From NCBI GenBank assembly GCA_963854735.1, contig OY978099.1, positions 992,001 through 1,056,000 of the forward strand: a DNA stretch of 64,000 nt, read 5' to 3'. The stretch comes from Marvania coccoides. Taxonomy: Eukaryota > Chlorophyta > Trebouxiophyceae > Chlorellales > Chlorellaceae. Position 1 is the stretch's first letter, and the number at the start of each line of letters is the position of its first letter. A program made the translations under genes and the position numbers. Below are positions 22,747 to 33,011 of the stretch, one piece after another. The notes below the pieces were generated by a model. It was not told the origin of the DNA. It ran no database searches and worked only from the letters and a program-made list of their open reading frames with translations.

Positions 22747-25700
22747 TTACTGAGAGATCGTCACAGTGCCTTCATCACTGCCCACCCCCGGGATCACAAA
22801 TTCCCAGGTCCAGTCGTATGCTCCGCTCGCCAACCGCAGGTTCTGGGCGTACCTGCAATGAGAACAACGAGCTGGACATTATGACCGAGAACTTCATTGA
22901 AAATTGCAGCTATACGCATTGATTGCTTACCCAGTGTTGCCTTGGTTGAATGTCCCCAGCTCGATCGAGATGCTGACAATTTTGGCGGAAGAAATGAAGC
23001 CAGGCTGAGTGGTTTGCAGGTACGTCACTGCGCATAATAAACGAAGACACGCAGTTGATTCACATGCCCAGTATACGCATATATTCAGATGCCCAGTTGA
23101 TGTAATATCTATCATGCTTTGAAAAAGAAAGTACAAATGAAGACAGTTTTACCCCAGGAAGCCAGAGAGCAGCGGTAGTCGCCAAAGAATCCAGCAGGTG
23201 CGTATCTGGTGGACTGCCACCCAAAACCTCCGGTAGTAGAGCATGCAGAGGTGCCAGAGGAGCTGGTGGATGACAGGGAGAGCCAGGTGTTGGTTGCAGG
23301 CTTGTTGTTGTTGAGGGGCGGCATCAAGTAAGGCTCTAAAACAAAGGTGGTGAATCCCGTCCCATTGGAGACGCCCATTTTGAAGGAGGGCATGGAGAAT
23401 TGGTTCTCGCACGGCAGCCCTGTGAGAGCCTTGTAACCCTTGTACTCAACGGCCACCAGCCCACTGACAAAGTCGGTGAAGAGCATACCTGCACGTAAGA
23501 GAACTCAAGTCATTAAGAACACTGGGCATATGAAGAGAAAAAAACACTTGCAAATTGACGCTTTGCATGCGCAGGTTTTTTACCTCCAAAGAGTCCGCCA
23601 GTGGTGGCGAAGGGAGCGCCCACAGCAGCCTTGTCATTGTTGTTAGCACAAGTCGTAGCAAGCGAAAGCGCGGGGCTGATTCCTCCTGGAGATGCAGCAA
23701 TGTCGGCTGTGCCGCCGTTGCGCATGTCGCTCTTGTACCACTGGCCATCAACGCCCACGGTCGCCAGGAGCTCGGGGACCTTGAATGTGCAGGTTTGAGG
23801 GAAGCTGCGGGGGGGGAATAGAGAGGGAGAGGAGAAGAGCAAATGATATAGCTGTTCAATTGGAATGAGATTCCAATTGGATTTTTTCATATGCCCAATA
23901 CACTCCGAGGATAATCAAGCTCGTCTTATTTTTGTTTTATTTTTTTGTATAGTATATGCATTTTGGGGCAATATCTTACGCAGTGGAAAACTCGGCGCTG
24001 GTTCCTGCGACGCTGTTGCCAGCAGAGTTGGTGGCGACAACCGAGCAGGCGTAGGTCTGTTGAATAGTAAAGGGGCCCAGGGTTGCCGTCAGCAAGGATC
24101 CAACAACGCTGCCAGTGACGATAACGCCAGTGCCGGCGCTTGGCGTGCAGGTCACAGAGTAGCCAGTGATGGGCGAGCCGCCAGTGTTAATTGGCTCCAG
24201 CCAGGCCAAGGTGGCGCTGTTTTTGCACCCAACCGAAGGGAAAACGACAAAAACGCTGCGGGGGTCGAGGGGGGGTGTAGGAACGGCCGGGGAGGGGGGA
24301 GGGTCAATAGGAACCGACTCTTGAACTGTCGTGCTGATAGCTTCTTCGGTCGTGACCGTCGCGCCCGGCACCACAGGTCCGAGAATGACTTGAACCTCGA
24401 TTGGATCGTTGAGAGTGGTCTGGAGAGTGGCAGACTGGGCAGTGGCGGCGTCCACGCTCTGAGTGGAAATGACGGTGTAGGTGAGGTCTCCGATGACAAC
24501 AACGCCGGTGGGGGTTTCGTCGAAAAGCCTGCGGCCAAAAGACTGGCCGCTGACGGGGGCGGTGATGCTCAGAACTCGGCAAACGATGAGATCTGCAGGA
24601 GAAAATAGGCGAGCGAAGGGGCAGGTTGATATTCATGTTAATGCTTACGCTTTCGAAAGAAAGGCAAAGCTAGGAGCGGCGACAGGACGGTTCTGGGAAT
24701 TATTCACAAAACCTCACTTTTGGGGTAGTCGCCAGCGCCAGCCTCAATCAGGCGAGAGCAAAAGACCTGTTCCTGGGCGGTGTCAAACCGTGCAACGTCG
24801 ATTCCAGCGAAAAGGAATGAGAACTCGATGCGCGGCACTGCAACGGCGGTGGCATTAGGGATCGTATAAGAGCCCCCACCAATGATCTTCTCCTTGCGGG
24901 TCCCAAACTCAATCGTGTGCTTGCACTCCTTGCCCGTCCACTCGGATGCACTGCGGTACTTGAAACTGCAGTGGCCGGGGACTTTGATGAGCACAAGTTT
25001 GGCAGGGTCGCAGATGATCTGCTTCAGCTCGTGGTCAAGCGCGCAGGTCTTGGGAACGTAGGTGATGTTGACCACGGGGCCGAAGCACGCGGTGGGAAAC
25101 TTGATGGAGGGCACGAACTCCTCAGCGTCGCAAAAAGCGTCCACCTTGGCGTTTAGCTCGCCGTAAAGCTCGCCAAGCCCGCCCGTGGGAATGTGGGGGG
25201 TGTCCAGGGAGAGCGCCTCTTGGAGGTTGGATTTCCAGTCAAACATGGTCTCCCACAGCATGGCTGCGTCAACCGAAATATTTTGAAAAGAAAAGGTTTT
25301 TGCATGGGTGGTATTTTGTGTGGCTTTGAAAAGGTGCTTGCTGTTACTCACTTTTGTTAATCCAAGACTTGGGGGAGAACGACTTCCAATCGCTGCCCAG
25401 AACGATGGAGAAGAAGTCTTGAATCTGCAGCTTTTTGGCGTCCAGGTGTTCTCCCAGGCCATCAGCAGCGTTGAGGAATAGCTCCCAGCCGGCCGCCCCC
25501 GCGTTGGCAACGGAGGGGTCTGTCGCGGCTAGCAGGCGCCGGCGGACGTCATCGCCACCCTTGGAGGTCAGCTTGTGGGCCGTTTGCGTGATTTTGTGCC
25601 ACTGCTGGTGCCAGAAGCTGTCCTCCGCGGCGCTCGAGCGGACCAGCCCCAGAAATTCGTCAAAAACTGCATAATGTTGAGCATATGAAAATAATGTTGA

Positions 25701-25904
25701 GAAGAAGTGTGTAAGGCGAGGAAACAGAGCTGAAGAGCAAAAAATGAGGGATCAAGTGGCCAGCAAGAAATGGCGAGGAAAAGAGGCGAATAGGTGATTG
25801 AAAGTCCATCTACCAGCATCGTTGGCATCTTGCCCAGCGGTTCCTTGATGCGCAGCGCAGAGGAGCGCCCCCAAGAAGATGACCAGCTTTAAAGCCAACG
25901 TCAT
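22747..25904 (-). CDS. Secreted protein with fibronectin type III domain, function unknown
   Basis: Eight exons: 25904-25814, 25666-25352, 25263-24718, 24592-23980, 23804-23584, 23488-23153, 23027-22931, 22852-22747 (774 aa). All seven introns are GT-AG and phases join exactly. A signal peptide (MTLALKLVIFLGALLCAAHQ) is followed by a helical region with WHQQWHKITQTAHKL and a Cys-containing domain (PTACFGPVVNITYVPKTCAL). An FN3 domain lies at residues about 425-521: SVGCKNSATLAWLEPINTGG, PITGYSVTCTPSAGTG and YACSVVATNSAG. A Gly/Ser/Thr-rich C-terminal domain has several Cys. FN3 suggests cell-surface adhesion or wall association. I know no named family for the full protein. The signal peptide and FN3 calls are strong, the function is open. 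Confidence 0.8.
23887..23925 (+). repeat. Short dispersed motif (TTCATATGCCCA...CTCCGAGGA), copy 1
   Basis: Located in an intron of the FN3 gene. It matches 27395-27435 (-), 38988-39013 (+) and 48556-48585 (+). With copy 2 the match extends through AAGCTCGTC. Confidence 0.65.
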
Positions 25905-27044
25905 TCTTGCTCCCTGTGAGTCTGATAAAGATTCAAGCCACTTCCTAGATTTTTTATTAATAGCAGTATACCCTGCTAGAAACCAAGGCAGTCAAGTCAA
26001 CGGTTGAGGAGGTCAAACCCCAAAAACTTGCTTCCGAACCCAGGGGAACCACTATGACTACGAACGAGCCCTTGTGGAGACCTTGTGAAATTTAAACAAG
26101 CGCTCGCGGCTCTAATCAATCACTATTAATGTATTAAAGAGGAACCAGGCGCGCGGAGGCCCCGGGATGCGGAAAATCGCGGATGTGGGATCGATTTTGC
26201 TCACAAGGTGCCCTTGTGAAAGCCGAGGGAAACGGGCCGAGGGAAAAGCCGCAAGGGCACGCCTTTTCACCCCCAGATAGTATATAAAGCTGCCAGAGCA
26301 TGATTAGCGAGCGCTGGGCCACTGGCGGTGGGCAGGTTCTGCACTTTATCGGTGCCGGCAGCAGCGGCGTCGCCCTCGCTGGCATTTGAAATTGTGGCAC
26401 TGATTGGCTGATTTTTTATAATGCAAATGTCACTTTCTCTAACTACTATCACATTCATCCCTCGCTGACAGTTTATACCCTGGTGGGCAACTTCTACAGG
26501 TGTATAATTGACACCGCCGCTCCCCCAATTTTTCAGCACCATAAACTCTTTAATTTCCCCTCTTTCTTTCACCAGCCTCGTCAATCATAGAATATTATCA
26601 TGCTTGGGAGCTATGCAGCCCTTCAACGAAGTGCGCCTCCGCGGAGGAGCTCCGTTGTTGAGTGTTTTTATCGCCGCCCTGCCAACGCCGTCACAACAAC
26701 CGCACCGCATGTTTGAAGTTCACAGCGGGGTGGAATGGCGAGGCTTAATTAACCCAAAAAAAAGTACAATGAATGCAGTACGGAGTGGCCACCACGCGCT
26801 GTAGCGACGTTTTACGGTTGAGAGCTTGTTTTTAAAGGTTTAAAAGCTTGATCCTTGGCAGCCCACTCGCTACATTCTTTTCGGCATTTTTTTCTTCTTC
26901 TCTCAATCTTCTACCCTAAAGTTGCATCAACTCGATCATATATTTCCAACATGGAAAGACGGTGCCGCAGCAGCAACATCAAGGGATACGCCGCCCTTCC
27001 GCTCGCTTTCCCAAAACTAGATTGAATTTATAAAAACAGAAAAC
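25905..27044. other. Intergenic, no gene supported
   Basis: A clear TATATAAAG box at 26281-26289 on the plus strand has no convincing gene downstream, only short frames such as one beginning at 26603. A minus-strand frame (26267-26542) is open but unrecognised. I see nothing else. Confidence 0.45.
26281..26289 (+). promoter_or_regulatory. Orphan TATA-box-like element
   Basis: TATATAAAG in a GC-richer context. It is the best TATA match in the window, but no gene could be tied to it. Confidence 0.25.
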
Positions 27045-27397
27045 ATGCTGGCGGGCTTAATTTTCCTGCTATTTTGGCTGGGAGGGCCCTTCAGTGGTGG
27101 CATGTACACGGTAACTTCCTGTCAGGAAGCGCTTGCAGGGTATGCGAACGTTTCAGCTGACTGCGCAGGCTGTCATAAACCCGGCTCAGCTTGGGGGGGC
27201 GGTGTGAGTGTACATACTTGGCCGGCGGAACGGCGCACTGCTGCGCGCTCAAATGCAACGGCTGTGCGGCGTGCTGGGGCTCGGGCGTGCTCTCCCAGAT
27301 CGGACAGGGAATCACCGTCACACCGTTACATAAGACAGTACAGGCACCTACTCCAGGCGTCCTCACCCTGGAGACTCTTTGTTCTTCTAAAACATGA
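27045..27397 (+). pseudogene. Cys-rich secreted small protein, apparently frameshifted
   Basis: The ATG at 27045 opens a hydrophobic signal-like leader (MLAGLIFLLFWLGGPFSGG), then a Cys-bearing stretch with the motif CAGCHK. At a run of seven G (about 27192-27198) the quality of this frame collapses into Arg-rich sequence. Meanwhile the frame that is open from 27191 to 27397 continues with an equally Cys-rich, non-repetitive stretch (TAHCCALKCNGCAACW) and stops at TGA. Two adjacent Cys-rich segments in different frames meeting at a homopolymer suggest a frameshifted gene or a sequencing indel. No family recognised. A spliced explanation was sought but no acceptor lies between the two parts. 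Confidence 0.35.
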
Positions 27398-27435
27398 CGA
27401 GCTTAATTTTCCTCGGAGTATGCTGGGCATATGAA
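27395..27435 (-). repeat. Short dispersed motif, copy 2
   Basis: On the minus strand it reads TTCATATGCCCAGCATACTC then CGAGGAAAATTAAGCTCGTC, matching copy 1 in an intron of the FN3 gene. It overlaps the 3' end of the frameshifted Cys-rich ORF. Confidence 0.65.
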
Positions 27436-27853
27436 ATAAGACGGTGAGGGTCGACGCTGTTTTCAGAAAATTTGTGGCGGGGGGCGGATACGCTGGGGAT
27501 TGACATTCAGGGCGTGAAGAACAGCCTGTGGGATAGCTGGGCATAGGGGAGGCAAACACTGTTTGAAACAGGACCAAGAATGAGGGCCAAAAAGTCGAAT
27601 ACACAGTGAACACAAGATCCGCACAACTAAGGGACTTTTCACAATGCCGAAAATGTCAAATATTGAATTTTTACTTCGAAATGAGAATGGTCTTTTGCAG
27701 TTTTGGAAAACAACAGAACTCGAAAAAAGATGATGCCCGTGATCTGGCGAAATCTCTGCAACTTTTTGTTTTAGTTTATAATAATTAAAATAAATAATAA
27801 AACAACCGAACGAAACAATTTGCAAGCGAAGCACTCTTGCAATCATTTCTGCT

Positions 27854-27860
27854 TATAAAT
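27854..27860 (+). promoter_or_regulatory. TATA-like element upstream of the PTP-like gene
   Basis: TATAAAT 42 bases upstream of the ATG at 27902. Position is close for a core promoter with a short leader; weak evidence. Confidence 0.25.
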
Positions 27861-27901
27861 TCAATGGCTCAAACCTTAACATAAACAGCCGTGCTGGCGC
27901 C

Positions 27902-30737
27902 ATGGAAGCCGCGCGACAAATATTAGCGTCACTACGCATCAATGCCCCCAGCGCACGCGGCAGTTTCGGCGTTCCCCGCCGGCCGAAGCCTCTATTTTAT
28001 CGCAGCAGGCCTGCTCCTCTCTCCACCGCCCTTGCGGCCCTCCCCACCGCCGCTGCGCTGTCCCCTTCGGCCCCAGGCGACGACACAGACGACGAGGCTT
28101 ACGATAGCGCCGATGATGAGATTTGCGGCGTCGATATCGTGACTTCGGAGCCCATTCGAGGGGCGGACTGCCGCCGCCTCGCCGCCGAGGGCTTTCTAGC
28201 GCCCCTGGAGATCGCTGCTGCCGCCCGTACGCCTGCCATCCTTCCCACAAACCACAAACCCGAGCCGCCAGCAGCTCCGCGCACAAACTCTGCCGTTTCT
28301 ACGAGTTCCACAGATGGCTATGACTTCTTTTTCGGAAACGCGATGGCGTCGCCCCAGAAGAAGGCAGCGCAGGCCCCCCAGCAGGCGGCTGAACCGCTGG
28401 TGGACCCGCAGGCGGTGCTGCGGCCGGCTTTCCGCGCGTCTCCGCTGTTTGCGGAGTTCCAGCGCCAGAAGGAGCGGTCGACGGCAGCCAAGATTTTGTT
28501 TCTGGATGAAGGCGGCGAACTGCGTGCGGTGCTGGCCGCAGAGCTGCTGCGCCACATGCTGGGGCGGCTGCGCACGCAGCTGGACGTCGTGGTGGACTGC
28601 GCCTCGCTGGGCCCCCCAACCGGGCGCAGCACAGCAGCAGCAGAGGCGGCGCTGCGCGCTGCCGCCGTCGCCGCGGGGCTGCCGCCCTCTACCGCGCCCC
28701 CGCCGCTGCTGCGCCGCTTCGACGAGGTAAATGACGCGGTGCGCTACGATTTGATCCTGGTTATGGATAGATTCGATCGCCAGGAGGTGCTGAGAGAGGT
28801 GTCGGTGTTGGATGCCATCAACCCCGGTGAGACAATAAAGGAGACAAAATTGGCATGACTGATGTTATGTTTAGTTAATGACGGCTGTTTGAGCTGTTAA
28901 AATTTTCTATTTTTTCATTTCATTAGAGTTTAACTCACTCGGTGCGGTATAAAACGGAACAAATATATCTATCTAGCGTTTCGTGGAAACCGACTTTATT
29001 AACGCTCTATTGATTTTTCTTCTTTGCAGGCGGCAACTACAGCGGCAGGGTGCGACTTCTGGGCCCCTATGGTATGTGCGCACGCAACGCCACTCCTACC
29101 CGCGTGGTGGAGGACATTTCCGACCCCCTCTACTCAACTGCTTGCGATGAAAGGGACGCAGCGGCGGCAGCAGGGGAAGTGCTGCAAGCCACGGTTCGGG
29201 AGCTGGCCTTCGCCTGCCGCGGGCTGACCACCTACCTGCTGGATCTGCACGCGCGGTGCGGCGGAGCAACAGCGGTGGAGGAAAGGAAGAAAGGAAGAAT
29301 TGTGGCCGCCGGCTGGAACTCTGTGGCCCAGGAGGGCTTCATCACGATGCGCGCTGCGCTGACGCAGTCGCTGCTGTGTCCGCTGCTTGCGGGGGAGCTG
29401 CCGTCGCAGCGGGATAGGAAGTGGAGGACGGGAGCAGGGCCCAAAGACGATAATTTCACCGTGAGAGCGGTGGGGGGGCAGCGCAGGGTGGTGCGGCGGC
29501 CCACCAAGCGCAGAGGGTTCTGGAAAGACCCCGCCAACGTCGACGCCGAGCTCAAGTGAGTCGAAATCGTCAACTTTTCACTTCTCTTGGTCTCCCAGTG
29601 TTTCTTCTTTCTTAACGCTCTTTTTGGATTTGCAGGGCGTGGATGGAGGCTAGGAAGCTGGACCACCTGCCCACACGAAAGGAACTCCGCGCTGGTGGCG
29701 CTTCCAACCTGGCCAGCGCCGTTGATTCTTACGGCGGCCTCGCGGTGTTCAGCGCTCGGCTGGGGGTCCCCCTGGCCACGCGCCGCCCCAACGGCTACTG
29801 GGAAGACTTTGAAAACCTCTCCAGAGCGCTGCAGGCCTACGCAAAGCCCCTGCATACTTCCGAGCAGACCAGCACTGGCCCCGGCGGAGGTGGCGGTTCC
29901 CTTGCCGCCGCTGCTGCTGTTTCACTCAAGAATGCCCCCGCTGTCGCTTCTACCAGGCTAGAAGGGTTGGATTCTTCTTCTTCATCTATCTCCCAGGGGT
30001 TGCTTCGCCTCATGCCTTCCTTCAAGGACCTCTCAGATGCAGGGCGGTCAGATCTGGTGGGCGCTATCAGGGCTCATGGCGGGTTTTCTTCGGTAGCCAG
30101 CCGCCTGGGGCTGGCCACGCTGCGCCGCATGGAGGGTTGGGGAGAGGAGGAGCTGCTGGCGGAGCTGCAGCGGGTGGCAGGGCCTGGTGCGGCGGCGCTG
30201 CCCACGCGGCAGCAGCTGGCGGCGCAGGGCCGCACGGAGCTGCTCTCCGCGCTGGACAAGCTGGGGGGACTGGCATACTTCCGTTACTTGGACCGCAGCA
30301 TGCGCAGCAGCAAAGAAAGCGCCAGCCACCAGGCCCAACCTGGCGCAGACATCGCGGGCTGCGGCGTCAGCAAGACTCGACTTGCTGGTGGGTTGTTGAG
30401 GGGCGCTCTACCTCGGCGGCGGAAGCCGCTGATAGAAGACGTCTCCAGGGAGGTGCGGGCGTGGATGAAGGGCGTGGGGATGGAAGTCACGGCGCCTACA
30501 AAAGCGCAGCTAGAGTCAGCAGGGAGAGGGGACCTGTGGTTCGCTATGCAGCGCTGTGGAGGCGGGCGCCGGGTGGCGGATCACATGGGACTGGAGTGGG
30601 TGGAGACGCGGGGGCGGGGGAGGAGGAAGGGCGACGGGCAGCGTGAGGACGGCAGTGGTAGTGGCAGTGACAGTGAGGGTGGCGCTAGGGATGAAATTCA
30701 GATCCTGGACGCGTACGAAGAGTTTGTATTTGTTTGA
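27902..30737 (+). CDS. LMW protein tyrosine phosphatase-like pseudoenzyme fused to four LPTR-type repeats
   Basis: Exons 27902-28826, 29030-29555, 29636-30737 (850 aa), GT-AG introns in phase. Residues 1-60 look like an organelle-targeting leader. From about residue 197 there is a low-molecular-weight PTP fold. The P-loop position reads ILFLDEGGELRAV where active enzymes have the CX5R loop, so the catalytic Cys and the loop are gone. Other PTP landmarks remain: AVRYDLILVMDRFDRQEVL, GRVRLLGPY, and the acid-loop position ISDPLY followed by LQATVRELAFACRGLTTYLL. The C-terminal half has four repeats of the form LPTRKEL-x-GG-x-LASAVxxYGGL; later copies read MPSFKDLSDAGRSDLVGAIR, LPTRQQLAAQGRTELLSALD and APTKAQLESAGRGDLWFAMQ. 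Such repeats occur in some plant and algal organelle proteins; their role is unclear to me. A binding or regulatory role is inferred. Confidence 0.8.
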
Positions 30738-30956
30738 AATGATAATGATAAGATTAGGAAAATGTCCTATTAATGAATGTGAATGTTTGTTTCAGCGCTC
30801 TCTCAATATTATTTCATGCGTAACAAGACGTATTTCTTTAGAATATAATATTTTTTTATTTTATAAATTTCGTGGTTTAATAATTGGAAAGAAACATAAT
30901 TGGCTAGGGCATTAGAAAGATTAAAAAAATCAAACCCTCAAGTTAATTTTATTCCA

Positions 30957-32549
30957 TTAATATCTTGGCGGCGGTCGAGGCGGCATGGGAGGCTCCTCCT
31001 CGTAACCTTGACCATCGTCATAATATGCATCTTCCTCTTCATAGTTCTCCCACCGTGCGTCGCCTGCACTGCTGCTGCCATACTCGCCGCTCCCGTTCTT
31101 GCTTTCTTCTTCATCGCTCGCCATCGCCTCCCTTTCCACCTCCAAACTCAGCTCCAGGAACTCCGTGCGGTCCAGAAAGGGGTACTCCGACAGCCACAGT
31201 CCGCACTCTGGGAGGTACACGTCTTTGACTGCCTTGAAAGACTCAAAATATGGGGTGTCGGAAAGAACGATCAACTCCGCTGGCTGCCCTGGCCTCACCA
31301 AGTCGTACCTACAAATCGTTGAACAAGAAAAGCTAGGTAAAAATAGCAGGGCTGGAGCGAGTGATATGCAGAGTACCGAGTGCATCCAGCGAGGAAATGA
31401 AACGAAGTTTATTTTATTCTATTTATTAAGATACCTGGCGTCTTGGGGGAGTACAAACTCGGTCTGAGCGCCTTCAGGGTCGCCCACGGAGATCCTGGTG
31501 GTGCGCATGGTGCTGAACCGCGGCGGGGTGCGCCCGTTGGTGGTGTCGGAAGCGGCACCGCCAAACTGAGGTCTGGGCCGGCCTTTCACCTCCACGTCCA
31601 AGATGCTGGTGCGCCACAGCCCTGCGTACACATTTTGCTTGCGCAATGAGTAGTTTTTGCTGGCCGCCTGTGCCCAGGGCCACCACAGCGGCCACGTCAG
31701 CGTGCCCGCAGCCAGCACCGCCACTTTGCTCAACAAAACCGTCAACGCCAGGCTGGCGCCCCACCGCTGCACCGATTGAGCCGCGCCGCCGTAAAAGTAA
31801 GTGGCTTGCGCCGAAAACGGCACCAAAGGCAGCACTTTCTCCAGCTCCTGGGGGCTTAAAAGCGAAATGTCAGGAGCGCCAGCTGCCCCCGGCACAAAAC
31901 CCCTTGGCGGCGCACTTTCTTCGTAATTCTCCTCATATTCCTCTTCGTCAAACTCCGCATCGTCGCCGCTGTAGCTGTCGCCCCCTGGACCGCCGTAGGA
32001 CGTCGATGCGGCGGCCCCAGAGCGCCTCCTCTGGGAGTCCTTGGTTTCGCCTCCCCGAGGCTGCCTGCCAGGCTCTCCTGCCCACGCCTCCGCCCCCCAG
32101 CCCCACGCGGTGTCTTCTGGAGGGGGCGCCACTGTTGGACCCCACTCTCCGTCGCTCCAGCCGGCTGCAGCGGCGTCACCGCCAGAATTTATTGGCGGCG
32201 GTGTTTCTGCTGCGATTCCGCTGAGTTCTCGCTGTCGGCGGCGCTCCTCCCGGCGGCGGCGGAGTCGCGCAACTCTGTCTTCTTCGGCCGAGAGCTCTGG
32301 CTCGACTGCGGCAGCGTCTACATTGTCTAAAAGAGAGTCCTGCTTGCGGCGACGGCCGGCGTTGCCTTCTGTGGGAAAAGAGGATGGAGGAAGGGAGCGG
32401 AGTGAGATGCGCAGCGCAGCACATTTTCAGCTATTTATTTACGATATGCACTTGCCTGCACTCCAGCGGTACGTGGCGCAAATTGGCAATCGCCGCGACG
32501 GGATGCCGACATGGAGTGGCCGAAGGCCTGATGGCACCAACGCCCGCAT
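30957..32549 (-). CDS. Conserved plastid-targeted membrane protein, unknown function
   Basis: Exons 32549-32456, 32368-31435, 31308-30957 (459 aa). The first exon encodes an Arg/Pro-rich transit-like leader (MRALVPSGLRPLHVGIPSRR) and would end at a GC donor (GCAG|GCAAGT). A basic, disordered region with RRRREERRRQREL and an acidic DDAEFDEEEYEENYEES precede a conserved part with SPQELEKVLPLVPFSAQATY. A hydrophobic membrane span follows (WGASLALTVLLSKVAVLAAG), then NYSLRKQNVYAGLWRTSILD. The C-terminal domain (YDLVRPGQPAELIVLSDTPY, FLDRTEFLELSLEVERE) ends in a Tyr/Glu-rich and Pro-rich tail. The combination looks like a conserved plant/algal plastid protein, but I cannot name it. It is convergent with the PTP-like gene (219 bp). 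Confidence 0.72.
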
Positions 32550-33011
32550 AGATGTATGCGTCGGTCAGTTGATTTATGAATAAAGTGATGGTGCTGTGCC
32601 TCGAGAGCGAGGAATTTCTTCTCCAAGAATTGAGAATTTCTCAAAAAATGGAGCAGCCAGGCAACTTCTTTCAGTCGCTTGCTGTTTGTTTTAAATTTAT
32701 AATTTGATTGATTTACATACAGTTTGCAGTCACAATTTATCTGTGCCACGTTCAAGCGCTGTTCATCATCTTTATATTTGCAGCAGCCGCTACCCAATTT
32801 TCGTTCGATTTCACATTATATTTCGCGAAGAATTCCCAATTTTATTTATATCAACACCAATCTAACATTTTCTGACGCCCAAAGCATATAAACCGTCAAG
32901 GGCGAGGCTATTACATTTTTCATTCACCCAGCACCCAAGTTTTCAGCGAGACCTTCCACGCTGCAGCCACCACACAGATTAATCTCAACCATTTGAACTC
33001 ACCCACAAATC
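32550..33011. promoter_or_regulatory. Divergent promoter region (plastid membrane protein / RRM protein)
   Basis: 462 bp between start codons, AT-rich. A TATAAA at 32887-32892, 120 bases upstream of the RRM gene ATG, is a plausible core element for that gene. Confidence 0.35.
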
